From Mesorhizobium sp. M1C.F.Ca.ET.210.01.1.1 (GTDB lineage: Bacteria > Pseudomonadota > Alphaproteobacteria > Rhizobiales > Rhizobiaceae): a stretch of 64,000 nt of DNA. The position numbers and the translations under genes are program-made. The stretch lies in assembly GCF_004791585.1 (NCBI RefSeq), contig NZ_SRUU01000005.1:217236-281235 (forward strand). The letters are read 5' to 3'. Positions 37,441 through 46,587 of this stretch are shown here, one piece after another. The notes beneath the pieces were generated by a model. It searched no databases. It had not been told where the DNA came from and saw nothing but the letters and a program-made list of their open reading frames with translations. Each line of letters opens with the position of its first letter. Position 1 is the first letter of the stretch.

Positions 37441-38331
37441 TCAGGTTTCATCTTCGCGGAAGTCCTGCAGCGAGGCGTGGCGAAGGTCTTCCTCGCCACG
37501 CAGATGCTTCACTCGACCAATGAGCCCTGGCTTGACCCATTGAGTGGCAGGGCGCTTCATTCCCTTCGGTGCTGGCCCTGCGTGCTCCTGGACGCGCCGC
37601 CAAAGCCGCTCGCGCAGCTCCCGGTTCAATGTGATGAAGGCCGATCCGACATAGCGGCTCGTGCCGCGCTCGGCCATCAAGGCGAACGCAGGCTTGCCTG
37701 CCTCGCGCTCGACGCCAAGCAGCTCGTACTCGTCGATGGTGTAGCATTTCGCCTTTAGCCAGTTGGTCGACGGCCCGCTGCGATACTTGCTGTCCTTGCG
37801 CTTCGACACCACGCCCTCAAGACCGGCCTGCTCGACAAGATGGAAGATCGACCTGGCGTCGCCGGGCAACGCTTGGCTGAACTGGATGCGCCTATCGGTC
37901 GGGATCAGCGCCTCCAGGATCTCGCGGCGGTCGATCAGCAGCATGTCGACGATGTCATGGCCGTTCAAGTGGAGAAGGTCGAAGGCAACGAAATAGAGGT
38001 CGTGCTGTCGACGTGTGATCGCCTTGCGCAGCTCGGCGAAGTCGGACAGCCCGGCCTCGTTCAGCACCACGATCTCGCCGTCGATGATAGCGCTTTCAAC
38101 ATCAAGCGCAGCGGCAGCATGGCTCAAATCGCGGTACTTCGACGTCCAGTCGAGGCCCCGGCGCGTGAAGATGCGCACCCCGCCTGCATCCCTCACGATT
38201 TGCGACCGGTAACCGTCGAACTTCACCTCATGAATCCAGCCATCGCCTTCGGGCGGCTTTTCCACGAGGGTCGGCATCAGGGGCTCGATGAACGACAGCC
38301 GGTCGTCGGCAGCCTTTCCATGCATGCGCAC
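37441..38331 (-). CDS. ATP-dependent DNA ligase, stand-alone LigD ligase domain
   Basis: 296 residues. The nucleotidyltransferase motif is EVKFDGYR with K37 as the adenylated lysine; motif III IDGEIVV, motif IV LEGVVSKR and motif V WLKAKC are all present, followed by an OB domain. The polymerase and phosphoesterase modules of full LigD are absent. It should act with Ku (30001-30822, same strand) in end joining. Rhizobia often carry several such LigD paralogues. The divergent DUF3606 gene starts 114 bp away. Confidence 0.93.
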   Translation of the reverse strand: MRMHGKAADDRLSFIEPLMPTLVEKPPEGDGWIHEVKFDGYRSQIVRDAGGVRIFTRRGLDWTSKYRDLSHAAAALDVESAIIDGEIVVLNEAGLSDFAELRKAITRRQHDLYFVAFDLLHLNGHDIVDMLLIDRREILEALIPTDRRIQFSQALPGDARSIFHLVEQAGLEGVVSKRKDSKYRSGPSTNWLKAKCYTIDEYELLGVEREAGKPAFALMAERGTSRYVGSAFITLNRELRERLWRRVQEHAGPAPKGMKRPATQWVKPGLIGRVKHLRGEEDLRHASLQDFREDET

Positions 38332-38444
38332 ATCCCCAGACGCCGATTCAATAAGGAAGGTCGGCTTCGGTTCCGTTAGCCGCCGCTAAAGAAAAGGAAC
38401 CTCGCGGCGCGGTCGCGGTTTCTTGACGGCAAGGAGGATCGACC

Positions 38445-38630
38445 ATGGCAGACGACAAGGCCAAGCGCGATTTTCGGGACCGCGACCGCGTGTCGGCGGA
38501 TGAGGATTACGAGGTCCGCTACTTCGCCAAACAGCATCGGATCACGCCAGAGCAGGTGAGAGAGCTGATCAGCGAGCATGGCAACGACCGCAAGACCTTG
38601 GAACGCGAAGCCCGGAAACTTCACGGTTGA
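38445..38630 (+). CDS. DUF3606 domain protein
   Basis: 61 residues, very charged N-terminus (MADDKAKRDFRDRDRVSADE) and the DUF3606 core EVRYFAKQHRITPEQVRELISEHGNDRKTLEREA. GGAGGATCGACC precedes the ATG. The start of the next gene (TTG) overlaps its stop. Function unknown; a related protein is at 43258-43473. Members are common near stress genes in rhizobia. Confidence 0.88.
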   Translation: MADDKAKRDFRDRDRVSADEDYEVRYFAKQHRITPEQVRELISEHGNDRKTLEREARKLHG

Positions 38631-38809
38631 CAAAGCTTTCGGATCTCGGGCCGCCGATCACCGGCACGCGTCATGGCGGTGAGCCGCCATGCGAGTTCGA
38701 TCATTTCTATCGCTGCAAGGGATGCGGGCAGCCCGTCGATCGCCGCGACCTGCGTCAGGTGATCTGGCATGAAAAGGCCGATCACAAGCCTCTCGAGATG
38801 GATGGCTGA
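38627..38809 (+). CDS. Small zinc-ribbon-like protein
   Basis: 60 residues from a TTG that overlaps the DUF3606 stop (TTGAC), so coupled to it. The motif YRCKGCGQPVDRRDLRQVIWHE gives one CxxC pair, and His residues in the C-terminus (HEKADHKPLEMDG) could complete a zinc site. A decayed copy lies at 34510-34635. A hairpin follows directly at 38819-38845. Function unknown. Confidence 0.65.
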   Translation: MTKLSDLGPPITGTRHGGEPPCEFDHFYRCKGCGQPVDRRDLRQVIWHEKADHKPLEMDG

Positions 38810-39441
38810 AAGAAAAGAAGCCCGACGGCTAGGGGCCGGCGGGCTGAGTTCGGTTGGAGTAGCCCGGCGGCGCGCGGAGGGGTGTGGGGGCGCCGTCCGG
38901 CATCATTCCAACGGGACTTTGAGACTGTTGTTCCGTCGGAATGTCGAAATACCTTCGTGCGCGCTGGTCGCCGGCGGCAAGGTGGCTGGCCGCGGCGTCT
39001 TGCGGTCGAGGATAATCACTTCGCGCACGTCCTTCCGTTGGCCGCGCCGCGGGCGGCCGATCAGCTCGAACTCGGAGAAAATTTCTCGGATCTACGCCCT
39101 GTCGCCTGTGGCCAGGCGAATCCGGCGGCAGCCCTTGGAGATGTCGAAACGGCGCCATCAAGGGTGACTGCACGGGCAGCAAATCGGATTGAAGCCGAAC
39201 GCTCCAGCAAGCTTATCATTTCCATTCACGGATCCACCGGGCCCTGTAGAAATTTACTTTGGGGACTGGAACATTGGAGAAAGCTGGCAGTTCTGTGTCA
39301 CGAGATGCCGCTACTTGGTGTCTGCTAAGATCGGTGCGCAATCCGGTCGGCCCGTCGGGTCGGGCTCAAGAACGTGCGGTCTCGTCCTGCCCGGACGTTC
39401 TCTCGCGAAGTCAGCTGCGGACCAATGTATGGGAGCCAATC
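38810..39441. other. Intergenic region with hairpin; no gene seen
   Basis: AGCCCGACGG (38819-38828) pairs with CCGGCGGGCT (38836-38845), nine of ten positions, loop CTAGGGG. It ends the DUF3606 pair. The remaining 590 bases show no supported gene; minus-strand reading near 39060-38960 (ELIGRPRRGQRKDVREVIILD) may be a scrap of a coding sequence. Confidence 0.45.
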
Positions 39442-39877
39442 ATGAAACACCAAACACTCGATGAACTGCAGTCCATCGCCGAAATCAAACCGCTCGAGCC
39501 GGCGCTTCCTTTGAGCAGAACGCAGCGAATGGAGCGGTGGGCCGGAGTTGCTCGACGAAAATCCCTCGCGCTGCCTTGCCGCTCTCCATGGGACCGAGCG
39601 TCTTTACCCTGGGATTCGCGAACAAGCGCGAGCAGCCGGATCGCCGATCACGGTTGCCTTCGACGATCCATTGTTGCGCGCCTCGGGCTTGAAGTCGGAC
39701 ACCTATGGGGAAGCCAAGCGCTTCTTCCAGCTATCGGATTGGGAGTTGCATGAAATTGTCTGTAGTTGTCATGCCGGCACCATGATGCAAGGCAGTTGGG
39801 CTGCTGGCCGGGTCCGGCGGATCATCAGCGGAAATAGACTTTTGGCCTGGCTGAGAAGGAGCTTTCTCGCGCATTGA
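39442..39877 (+). pseudogene. Frameshifted conserved hypothetical gene
   Basis: The ATG reads MKHQTLDELQSIAEIKPLEP..., reaching RMERWAG at 39541, where one extra C shifts the frame. The other frame continues smoothly as ELLDENPSRCLAALHGTER, LYPGIREQARAAGSPIT, then FFQLSDWELHEIVCSCH to a stop at 39877. Joined, it would be a protein of about 145 residues. A single-base insertion or a sequencing error explains it. Confidence 0.75.
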
Positions 39878-40320
39878 AGCTTCCGAATCTTGCCCAGTGA
39901 AGCAGGCTTGCTTCACACGAGAACATTGTGCCATTAGGCCAATCGTCCGCGGTCCATTCCACTGGGCCTGATGCGACAAGACGGCGGGGGGAAGAGGAGC
40001 AGGCAGGTCGAGTTAGCATCATGCCGCTGCGTTGTTCGATTTTCCGACGCGCGAAACGCCGACCAACTGCCAAACGGTCGAAAAATTTTAGGCGGCGCAA
40101 AAGGATAGCGCCGCGCCCTGCATCAAGGCCGAACCACGTTCGCCTCCCCGGTGCTTTGTATCGGCGCATTCATGGCGAGCGCCGCTGAAGCGATTGGCGG
40201 CAGGCGATGATGGGAAACCGGCTTTTGGCTCGCTATTACTTTTCGCTTGCTGGTTGTTCGCGAGTGGCGCCGGAGAGATCACGAACGGCTCCGAGAAATC
40301 TCGGAGCCGCTCTTGAGTGT
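39878..40320. other. Intergenic region ending in a strong hairpin terminator
   Basis: No gene supported. CGGCTCCGAGA (40286-40296) pairs with TCTCGGAGCCG (40299-40309), an 11-bp perfect stem 12 bp beyond the stop of the ferritin-like gene. It probably terminates that minus-strand gene, though the T run is short. Confidence 0.6.
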
Positions 40321-40827
40321 TTAAGCTGCCTGCAGCGCACGCTTGTTCGCGTCGCTCTGCCCCAAAGCGGTCAACGCCTCATCGGTCGCCGATTCTTCCT
40401 CCAGGGTTTCACGCAATAGAGGCAGCGCGTCCTTCATGCCGAGTTGTTCCGCCCAGGCGATGAGTGTCCCATAACGGGCAATCTCATAGTGCTCCACCGC
40501 CTGCGCGGCGCCGACAAGGCCAGCATCAAGGGCAGGCGCATCCTTGTATTCTTCCAGAACCTCGGAGCCCTCTTCCAGAATCCCGTCGATCGCCGGGCAG
40601 GTCTTGCCTCTCGCGGGCTTGCCGAGTTGTTCGAAAATCTGCTCAAGCCGATCGACCTGTCCTTCAGTTTCCATCCGATGCTTCTCGAACGCGGCGCTCA
40701 GTCGTTCAGACTGAGCGGCTTTGGCCAGCTTCGGCAACGTCTTCAGGATCTTCTTCTCTGCGTAGTAGAGATCTTTCAGACCATCCGCGAACAAGGTCTC
40801 CAGTCCATTTTCCGATTTTGTTGGCAT
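40321..40827 (-). CDS. YciE/YciF-type ferritin-like protein (DUF892)
   Basis: 168 residues from the ATG at 40827 (CGGAGATACAAA upstream); the frame runs further upstream without start support. Four-helix bundle with carboxylate/His metal ligands typical of the family: GLKDLYYAEKKILKTL, KHRMETEGQVDRLEQIFE, AVEHYEIARYGTLIAWAE and ETLEEESATDEALT. Members are stress-induced in enterobacteria and rhizobia and bind a di-iron centre. The neighbours here are stress-type genes. Confidence 0.9.
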   Translation of the reverse strand: MPTKSENGLETLFADGLKDLYYAEKKILKTLPKLAKAAQSERLSAAFEKHRMETEGQVDRLEQIFEQLGKPARGKTCPAIDGILEEGSEVLEEYKDAPALDAGLVGAAQAVEHYEIARYGTLIAWAEQLGMKDALPLLRETLEEESATDEALTALGQSDANKRALQAA

Positions 40828-41207
40828 TTTGTATCTCCGTTTATAAGGGCCTAATAGAAGCGCGGCCGAGAACGGCGGCAGACGGCTCAGACGTTGGTAC
40901 TGGTTTTGGTCGCTGTTTTTTGTGGCTCTGCTGCCAGCCTTCACGTGCTGCTCACGGCTTCCGCCTTGATGGCCATCCTCCTGCTGTGGGAGTTTTTCCT
41001 ACCTTTATTCAATCCCGGCTTCTCACGTCTGTTCCAGGCGAAATATTTCGTGATCCTCTAATGAAATTGAGCGAGCCGCGGCCCAACCACGGTCGGACGA
41101 GCCGTTAGGTGCAGACGCGAGGGTTATGCTGTCCGCACATCGTGAGTCAATTTGCAGAAAGCCCGCAACCTGTGGGAGGTTGCGGGCAGTTCCCAGTTGT
41201 GCCGGGG
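40828..41207. other. Intergenic region with terminator hairpin
   Basis: No gene supported. GCCCGCAACC (41161-41170) pairs perfectly with GGTTGCGGGC (41178-41187), loop TGTGGGA; on the minus strand TTT follows. It lies 21 bp past the stop of the PRC-barrel gene, so it is its terminator. Same GCCCG-stem type as others nearby. Confidence 0.6.
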
Positions 41208-42026
41208 TTATTGGACGACCAGGCGCTGTTTGTCCCGCGCCTGTGCATAGGTGCCCTTATCGTAAGCGGCCTGTGCCTTAAGCTGGTCTTTGGTAAAGTT
41301 GGTGTAGAGATATTTGTTGCCATTCTTGTCGGCCATGAATTTCAGTTTTTCAAAGCCGACTGCCACCTCTTTGGCACCGATGCCCAGGAAGCCGCCAACG
41401 TCGATGATGACGGCATCGATTTTCTTGTCGCCGGTCAGCACCACATCCCCAATCTTCCCGACGTTCGCATCGTCGGCACCGTAGACCGTGGTGCCGATGA
41501 GATCCTCTGCGCGGATTTTGTCGATAGGAATTTCGGTGAGTGCCGACTTGTCGACCGCGGTGGAAGAGTTCGCCGGCGCGGCCGAGGGCGCCGTCGAATT
41601 GGTCGATGCGGTCGTCATCGAAGGGTCGTATGCCTTCGTATCGAATTCGGGCAATGCCTTCAGCTCTTCCTTGGTCGCGCTGACAACCAGCCATCGCTTT
41701 CCGTCCTTCTCGGCCCATTTGGCTTTGTCGAAGTCGTAGGCGACATTCTTTTCGCCGACGTTGAGAAACCCGCCGACCCCAATGATCAGTGACTTGGCCG
41801 TGCCGTCCTTCGACAGCAGGACGTCATTCACCTCGCCGATGTCTTCGGCATTGTCGCCGGTGCCGTTGTAGACGTCCACTCCAATGATCTTGGACACCAG
41901 ACTGCCTTCAGGAGCCTGGGTAGCAATATTCTGGGCAGCGGTTGCGGTGGATATCACGTTGCCCGCGTGAGCACCTGTCGCAAGGAGCACTGTGAGAGCG
42001 GTTGTCGCTAGAAGTTTAGAGAACAT
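41208..42026 (-). CDS. Secreted protein with two PRC-barrel domains
   Basis: 272 residues. Signal peptide MFSKLLATTALTVLLATGAHA (cleavage about 21). Two PRC-barrel modules: the first around KIIGVDVYNGTGDNAEDIGEVNDVLL and IIGVGGFLNVGEKNVAYDF, the second around LIGTTVYGADDANVGKIGDVVL and VIIDVGGFLGIGAKEVAVGF. A Ser/Thr/Ala-rich linker joins them. Tandem PRC proteins of this sort are common periplasmic stress proteins in rhizobia. Terminator at 41161-41187. Confidence 0.88.
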   Translation of the reverse strand: MFSKLLATTALTVLLATGAHAGNVISTATAAQNIATQAPEGSLVSKIIGVDVYNGTGDNAEDIGEVNDVLLSKDGTAKSLIIGVGGFLNVGEKNVAYDFDKAKWAEKDGKRWLVVSATKEELKALPEFDTKAYDPSMTTASTNSTAPSAAPANSSTAVDKSALTEIPIDKIRAEDLIGTTVYGADDANVGKIGDVVLTGDKKIDAVIIDVGGFLGIGAKEVAVGFEKLKFMADKNGNKYLYTNFTKDQLKAQAAYDKGTYAQARDKQRLVVQ

Positions 42027-42419
42027 GACTGACCTCGTTGGTTTGAGACGCGCTGGTATGAGCGCTCTTTTAACGAACCCCTCGCGAAGGCTAATGTTCC
42101 ATCGAAAACAGAAGCTTCCCTACATCTCGTTGGCACCCGATGGCGCCGGCTCGCCACCGCAGGATTGGTTCACGGCGGACCTCGAGCGGGGAAAGCCACA
42201 TCGGCCGTCTCAAACGCGGCTGTTTTGTCCGGATCTTATTTCGATGCCCGCTTTCAAACTCGAGCAAAGTCCCTCACTCAGCACGCGTCTCTATTGTACC
42301 GTTTGCTGATGTAGACTTTGCCGGGATGGCGCACACGTCCGACTTAGCTCCAGCACGCTTGGGCTCTACAGTAAGGCGCCGACATGACCGGGCTGGCTTC
42401 GAGACTTTGCTTCAGATCT
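42027..42419. other. Intergenic region, no gene seen
   Basis: No supported frame in these 393 bases between the PRC-barrel start and the end of the exonuclease gene. Promoter of the PRC-barrel gene should be in the first 100 bases. Confidence 0.4.
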
Positions 42420-43205
42420 TCAGCGACACTCATCCAGCTCAATCCAAGCTGGCGCATGATCGCTTGGCTTCTCCCATCCCCGCACTTCAACGTCCACACC
42501 GGCATTGCGTAGCCTATTCGCAAGGGCGGGACTTATGAGGATATGGTCCATCCGGAGTCCGGAACTTCGATCGTAGCCGCCGCGGTAAGCGAAGTTCCAA
42601 TATGTGTAGATGCCTTTCTCCGGATGAATGCGCCGCACGGCATCAGTCCAACCGTCGTCGAGCATTTGAGCGTAGGCCCGGCGACTTTCGGGAGAGAACA
42701 CTGCATCGCCTAGCCATCGTGTCGGCACCACAGCATCGGCCGGGGTAGGAACGACGTTGTAGTCGCCGCAGAGAACGCTCGGCGCGTGTTCCGCTAACAG
42801 AAACTGGCCATAGTTGATCAGTCGATCGAACCAACGCAGCTTGTAGTCGAATTTCGGACCGGGTGATGGATTTCCATTTGGCAGATAAAGGCAGCCGACG
42901 ACGAGCCCATCCACCTCAGCCTCGATATAGCGGCGGTGGGTATCATCGGGATCTCCAGGCAAGCCGCGTCGACGTTCAATCGGCTCCTTACCTCGGGCAA
43001 GAATAGCGACACCGTTGTATGACTTCTGCCCATGCCAGATCGCGCCATAACCGGCGCTTCTGATCGCATCGACTGGAAATTTCTCGTCCGAAGTTTTCAG
43101 TTCCTGGAGGCAGACGATGTCATGCTCTGTTTCGTCTAGCCACTTCAGCAGCACGGGCAGCCGTCCGTTGACCCCGTTCAAGTTGAAGGTGGCAATGCGG
43201 GGCAC
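42420..43205 (-). CDS. xth: Exodeoxyribonuclease III
   Basis: 261 residues, full length. Catalytic residues of the Xth/APE fold are present: NLNGV near the start, QELKT (metal Glu), DYNVVPTPAD (Asp/Asn) and SDHAPAW (His). It removes 3' blocks and cleaves AP sites in base-excision repair. It lies with Ku and LigD in a repair and stress set. Rhizobia often carry more than one xth; this could be an accessory copy. No operon. Confidence 0.93.
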   Translation of the reverse strand: MPRIATFNLNGVNGRLPVLLKWLDETEHDIVCLQELKTSDEKFPVDAIRSAGYGAIWHGQKSYNGVAILARGKEPIERRRGLPGDPDDTHRRYIEAEVDGLVVGCLYLPNGNPSPGPKFDYKLRWFDRLINYGQFLLAEHAPSVLCGDYNVVPTPADAVVPTRWLGDAVFSPESRRAYAQMLDDGWTDAVRRIHPEKGIYTYWNFAYRGGYDRSSGLRMDHILISPALANRLRNAGVDVEVRGWEKPSDHAPAWIELDECR

Positions 43206-43257
43206 TTGAACCTCGCGGGATCTTCCCGCATCAAGGGGCTATCCAACAGGGCGGCGC

Positions 43258-43473
43258 TCATATCTCGTCCTTGTAGGACTTGGCCGCTTCCTCAATCTTG
43301 CGCCAATCGTTTCCGTACCGACGCACGAGTTCCCGCGCCTGAGCTGGTGAAAGATTATGCGTCTCGACAATATGCTGCACCTCCGCATCCTCTCCCTTGA
43401 GCGGACGCGCGCGCAGGCGTCTTGGCGGCTTGGGCGCTGTCCTACCGAAGTCTGGTCCTGGCATAAAAATCAT
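43258..43473 (-). CDS. DUF3606-like small protein
   Basis: 71 residues; CGGAG lies just before the ATG at 43473. A basic, Pro-rich N-terminus (GRTAPKPPRRLRARPLKGED) precedes the DUF3606-type helix pair EVQHIVETHNLSPAQARELVRRYGNDWRKIEEAAKSY. It resembles the core of the DUF3606 protein at 38445-38630 (RITPEQVRELISEHGNDRKTLE). The xth gene follows 52 bp downstream on the same strand and may share its transcript. Confidence 0.78.
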   Translation of the reverse strand: MIFMPGPDFGRTAPKPPRRLRARPLKGEDAEVQHIVETHNLSPAQARELVRRYGNDWRKIEEAAKSYKDEI

Positions 43474-43597
43474 CTTCTCCGATTTCGATTAACTCCCGAA
43501 CAAGAGGAACGTTTCACTGCGCTTCTGTGTGCTAGCGTTTCGCGCACAACGGGGACCGTCAGATGGAGACGGCTTTATTGGTTTGGGCTTGAATGAG

Positions 43598-45898
43598 CTA
43601 TCCGACGATCCGTACCGGGACCGACTTCGCTGCTGGCACATGCGCCTTATGGGCGCGATGCCAAAGCGGAATCAAAGGGTTGAGTTCCGGATAGTAGCCG
43701 GCGCAATTCCCCGGTGGGATGGAATAGGGCGTGACGCGCAAACCACGCACCCGTCGCTCGACGCCGTCATTTGCATGCGCCTCGAGATCTACCTCCTGCC
43801 CGGCGTTGAGACCCATTCGCTGAATATCCGCTTCGTTCATCAGCAGAACCATTCTCGTCCCGATTATTCCGCGTAACCGATCGCGATAGCCATAGACCGT
43901 TGTGTTGAACTGGTCGTTGGAACGGACGGTAATCAACGTCAGCACATTCTTTCCGCCGACATCGATATCCGGATCGGTTTCCAGCGACGTGGGCAGTTTG
44001 AAGTTCGCCTTCTTGTTGGGCGTCTGCCAGATGCGCTTTGACGCCTTGATGTCGCGGTGAAACCCTCCGGGAGTGAGAAGGCGCTTGTTGAAGTCCTTGA
44101 AGTGTGCAGGGAAGCAGCGCGCGATCTCGTCGCGGATTCGCGAATAATCGGCGATCCAGTCGTCCCAAGGAATCGAGCTCTTGCCGGCAACCGTCGCCTT
44201 GGCCAGTTCGGCGACGATGCGGGGCTCCGACAGCAGGTGGTCGCTAGGCTTTGGGCGCGATCCGAAGGAGCCATGGATGCAGGCCGTCGAATCCTCGATC
44301 GAGACCCATTGCGGCCCACTGGCCTGAACGTCCTTCTCTAGGCGCGACAGGCATGGCAGCAGATACGTCACCTTTCCGGCAATGAGGTGACTGCGGTTGA
44401 GCTTAGTGGCGATTTCGACATGGAGGTCGAGATTCCGCCAGGCCTTCTCGACCAATCCGGTTTCGGGGACGGCTCGCACGAAATTGCCGCCCAGCCCAAC
44501 GAAACCGCGCACCCTGCCATCGATCACGCCCTCACAGGTCTCGACCGTATCCAGGCCCTTTTCCCGCGGCGGCTCAAATCCATAGAATTCGCTGAATTTG
44601 TCGAGCGGAACGAGTTCTGGCTTTTCGGAAATGCCGACGGTGCGCTGTCCCTGTACGTTGGAATGCCCGCGCAATGGCGATATGCCGGCTCCAGGCTTGC
44701 CGATATTGCCGCGCATGAGCAGTAGATTGCACAGCATCTGCACATTTTCCGTTCCGTGACGATGCTGGGTCAGTCCCATGCCGTAATTGCCGATAACGGC
44801 GTTCGCCAAGCTGTAGATTTCCGCGACATGTTCGAGATCGGCCTGCGAGATACCGGAGCGGCGAACGATGCTCTCCCAATCGGTGGCACGTAGATAGGCC
44901 TCGAATTCTGCGAAGCCGGCCGTGTGCTCTTTGATGAAAGTCGTGTCGAGGACACGTTCTGGACCGCTCTTTTTAGCAACGTCGTCGAGTGCCAGTACCG
45001 CCTTGGCAATGCCGGTCATGGCCGCGATGTCGCCACCAGCCCGGATCTGGAAGAAGTCGCTGGACATCTTCGTCCCCGGGCCAGGCGACAGCATCTCAAC
45101 GGGATTCTGCGGATTCTTGAACCTTACCAAACCGCGCTCGTGCAGGGGATTGAAGGTGATGACTGGCACGCCGCGCTGGCGGGCGTCTTCGATGGGGTGC
45201 AACAGGCGCGGTGCTGTAACACCGGTATTGTGGCCAAAGAAGAACATCAGGTCGGATTTTGCGAAATCCGCCAATTGCACCGTGCCGACTGGAGAACCGA
45301 TCGATTCCGGCAAGCCGACCGAGGTCGACTCGTGACACATGTTCGAGGAGTCCGGCAAGTTCGAAGAACCGTAAATGCGGGCGAACAGTTGGTACATGAA
45401 CGATGCTTCGAGCGAAGCGCGTCCAGACGTGTAGAAGACCACGGATTTCGGATCGAGACGTTGGAGCTGCGTCCGGATGTCCCGGAACGCGTCTGTCCAT
45501 GCGACCGGTTCGTATTTGTCGCTGGCGCCATTGTAGCGCATCGGCTCCGTCAGGCGGCCCTGCTTCTCCAGATCATGATCTGGCCAATCCAAGAGTTCCC
45601 TTACGGGATGCGCAGCGAAGAAGGCCGGTTCGCATCGCCTGCTGGTCTGCTCCCACATCGTTGCCTTGGCGCCGTTCTCGCAGAACTCGAAAGGCCGAGG
45701 CTGGGCAGGCTTTGCCCATGAGCAGGAGACGCACATGTAGCCGTCTGCCTTGTTCTGTTTGAGCAACGTGCTCCATATACCAGAGAGCAGGAGCCCCTCA
45801 TTTCGGGCATTGCGAACCAGCGATTTGAGCGAACCCCATCCCCCGGTTGGACGATTGTATTTCTTGATTTCCACGTGATCGCTGACGGCAGGTTTCAT
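43598..45898 (-). CDS. FdhF/YdeP-family molybdopterin oxidoreductase
   Basis: 766 residues from the ATG at 45898; the frame continues 35 codons upstream without start support. The N-terminal part KYNRPTGGWGSLKSLVRNARNEG and CVSCSWAKP (a CxxC pair) and the molybdopterin-binding segments (VVFYTSGRASLEASFMYQ, MRGNIGKPGAGISPLRGHSN) place it in the YdeP group related to formate dehydrogenase alpha subunits. YdeP is linked to acid resistance in E. coli; its substrate is unknown. No partner FdhD or subunit gene is near. A truncated paralogue is at 56894-57400. Confidence 0.9.
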   Translation of the reverse strand: MKPAVSDHVEIKKYNRPTGGWGSLKSLVRNARNEGLLLSGIWSTLLKQNKADGYMCVSCSWAKPAQPRPFEFCENGAKATMWEQTSRRCEPAFFAAHPVRELLDWPDHDLEKQGRLTEPMRYNGASDKYEPVAWTDAFRDIRTQLQRLDPKSVVFYTSGRASLEASFMYQLFARIYGSSNLPDSSNMCHESTSVGLPESIGSPVGTVQLADFAKSDLMFFFGHNTGVTAPRLLHPIEDARQRGVPVITFNPLHERGLVRFKNPQNPVEMLSPGPGTKMSSDFFQIRAGGDIAAMTGIAKAVLALDDVAKKSGPERVLDTTFIKEHTAGFAEFEAYLRATDWESIVRRSGISQADLEHVAEIYSLANAVIGNYGMGLTQHRHGTENVQMLCNLLLMRGNIGKPGAGISPLRGHSNVQGQRTVGISEKPELVPLDKFSEFYGFEPPREKGLDTVETCEGVIDGRVRGFVGLGGNFVRAVPETGLVEKAWRNLDLHVEIATKLNRSHLIAGKVTYLLPCLSRLEKDVQASGPQWVSIEDSTACIHGSFGSRPKPSDHLLSEPRIVAELAKATVAGKSSIPWDDWIADYSRIRDEIARCFPAHFKDFNKRLLTPGGFHRDIKASKRIWQTPNKKANFKLPTSLETDPDIDVGGKNVLTLITVRSNDQFNTTVYGYRDRLRGIIGTRMVLLMNEADIQRMGLNAGQEVDLEAHANDGVERRVRGLRVTPYSIPPGNCAGYYPELNPLIPLWHRAHKAHVPAAKSVPVRIVG

Positions 45899-46042
45899 GG
45901 GACCTTGTCCAAAAAAGAGGAGGAGTGGAAAGGAAACCCGATCGGAGCGCGGTTGTTCCGGCAAGCTGCATCTGGTCACACCATCGTCGGCGCCCTCAGG
46001 CATCCAACTCGATGAGGGCGCAGCAGGCTTTCATCGATCACG

Positions 46043-46419
46043 ATGCCTTCCAGCGCGGCGGTCGCGGTTGCCGCCCGTTTCACTATTGCGGACGAGGCCT
46101 CCGACGGGGGGCGCCTGAGCTGCGGGATCGGCCAGGCGCAGCATGAAGCGACGGAGGTCGACAGGTGCTCTGCATGCTACGTGAACCGTGACCTGCAGGA
46201 CTATCTCATGCCGGTCAACCCAGATATTCGGGATTTGCAGGTGATCCTGGTTCCAGAGATCGACCACACAGTCAATCCGGCCGGTGTCAGGGGTCTTAGA
46301 GAACTAGGCAATGTCGGCACGGCCGCGGCCGTCGCAGTGCGGTCTATCACGCCACCGGCAAACGCATCCGCGAGCCGCCGATCAGGATCGAGCAGCTGAT
46401 CGAGTTTTCGGGCCAATAG
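46043..46419 (+). pseudogene. C-terminal fragment of a xanthine dehydrogenase-family molybdopterin subunit
   Basis: The frame reads VNRDLQDYLMPVNPDIRDLQ and HTVNPAGVRGLRELGNVGTAAAVA, matching the C-terminal end of XdhA/YagR/PaoC-type proteins (NRDLADYxVPV...NPLGxKGxGExG). Near 46338 the frame shifts to VYHATGKRIREPPIRIEQLIE and ends at a TAG at 46417. The rest of the protein (over 600 residues) is absent. Confidence 0.75.
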
Positions 46420-46422
46420 TCG

Positions 46423-46587
46423 CTAAAGGCGGCCGAGAACAACCAGAATGATGACGATGAGCAGAATCAGTCCAAGCCCGCCGCCGCCATAATAGCCAGT
46501 GCCATAAAATGGACTGCCGCCGATGCCACTGAAGCCACCGAGCAAGGCAAGGATCAGAATGATAATGAGAATAGTCCCGAGGCCCAT
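46423..46587 (-). CDS. DUF3309 small membrane protein
   Basis: 54 residues from the ATG at 46587 (CAGGAGAGCAAC upstream). Two hydrophobic segments (TILIIILILALLGG and LGLILLIVIILVVLGRL) flank a Gly/Tyr turn (YGTGYYGGGGLG). This is the DUF3309 pattern, a family of tiny inner-membrane proteins frequent in rhizobia. Function unknown. Confidence 0.88.
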   Translation of the reverse strand: MGLGTILIIILILALLGGFSGIGGSPFYGTGYYGGGGLGLILLIVIILVVLGRL

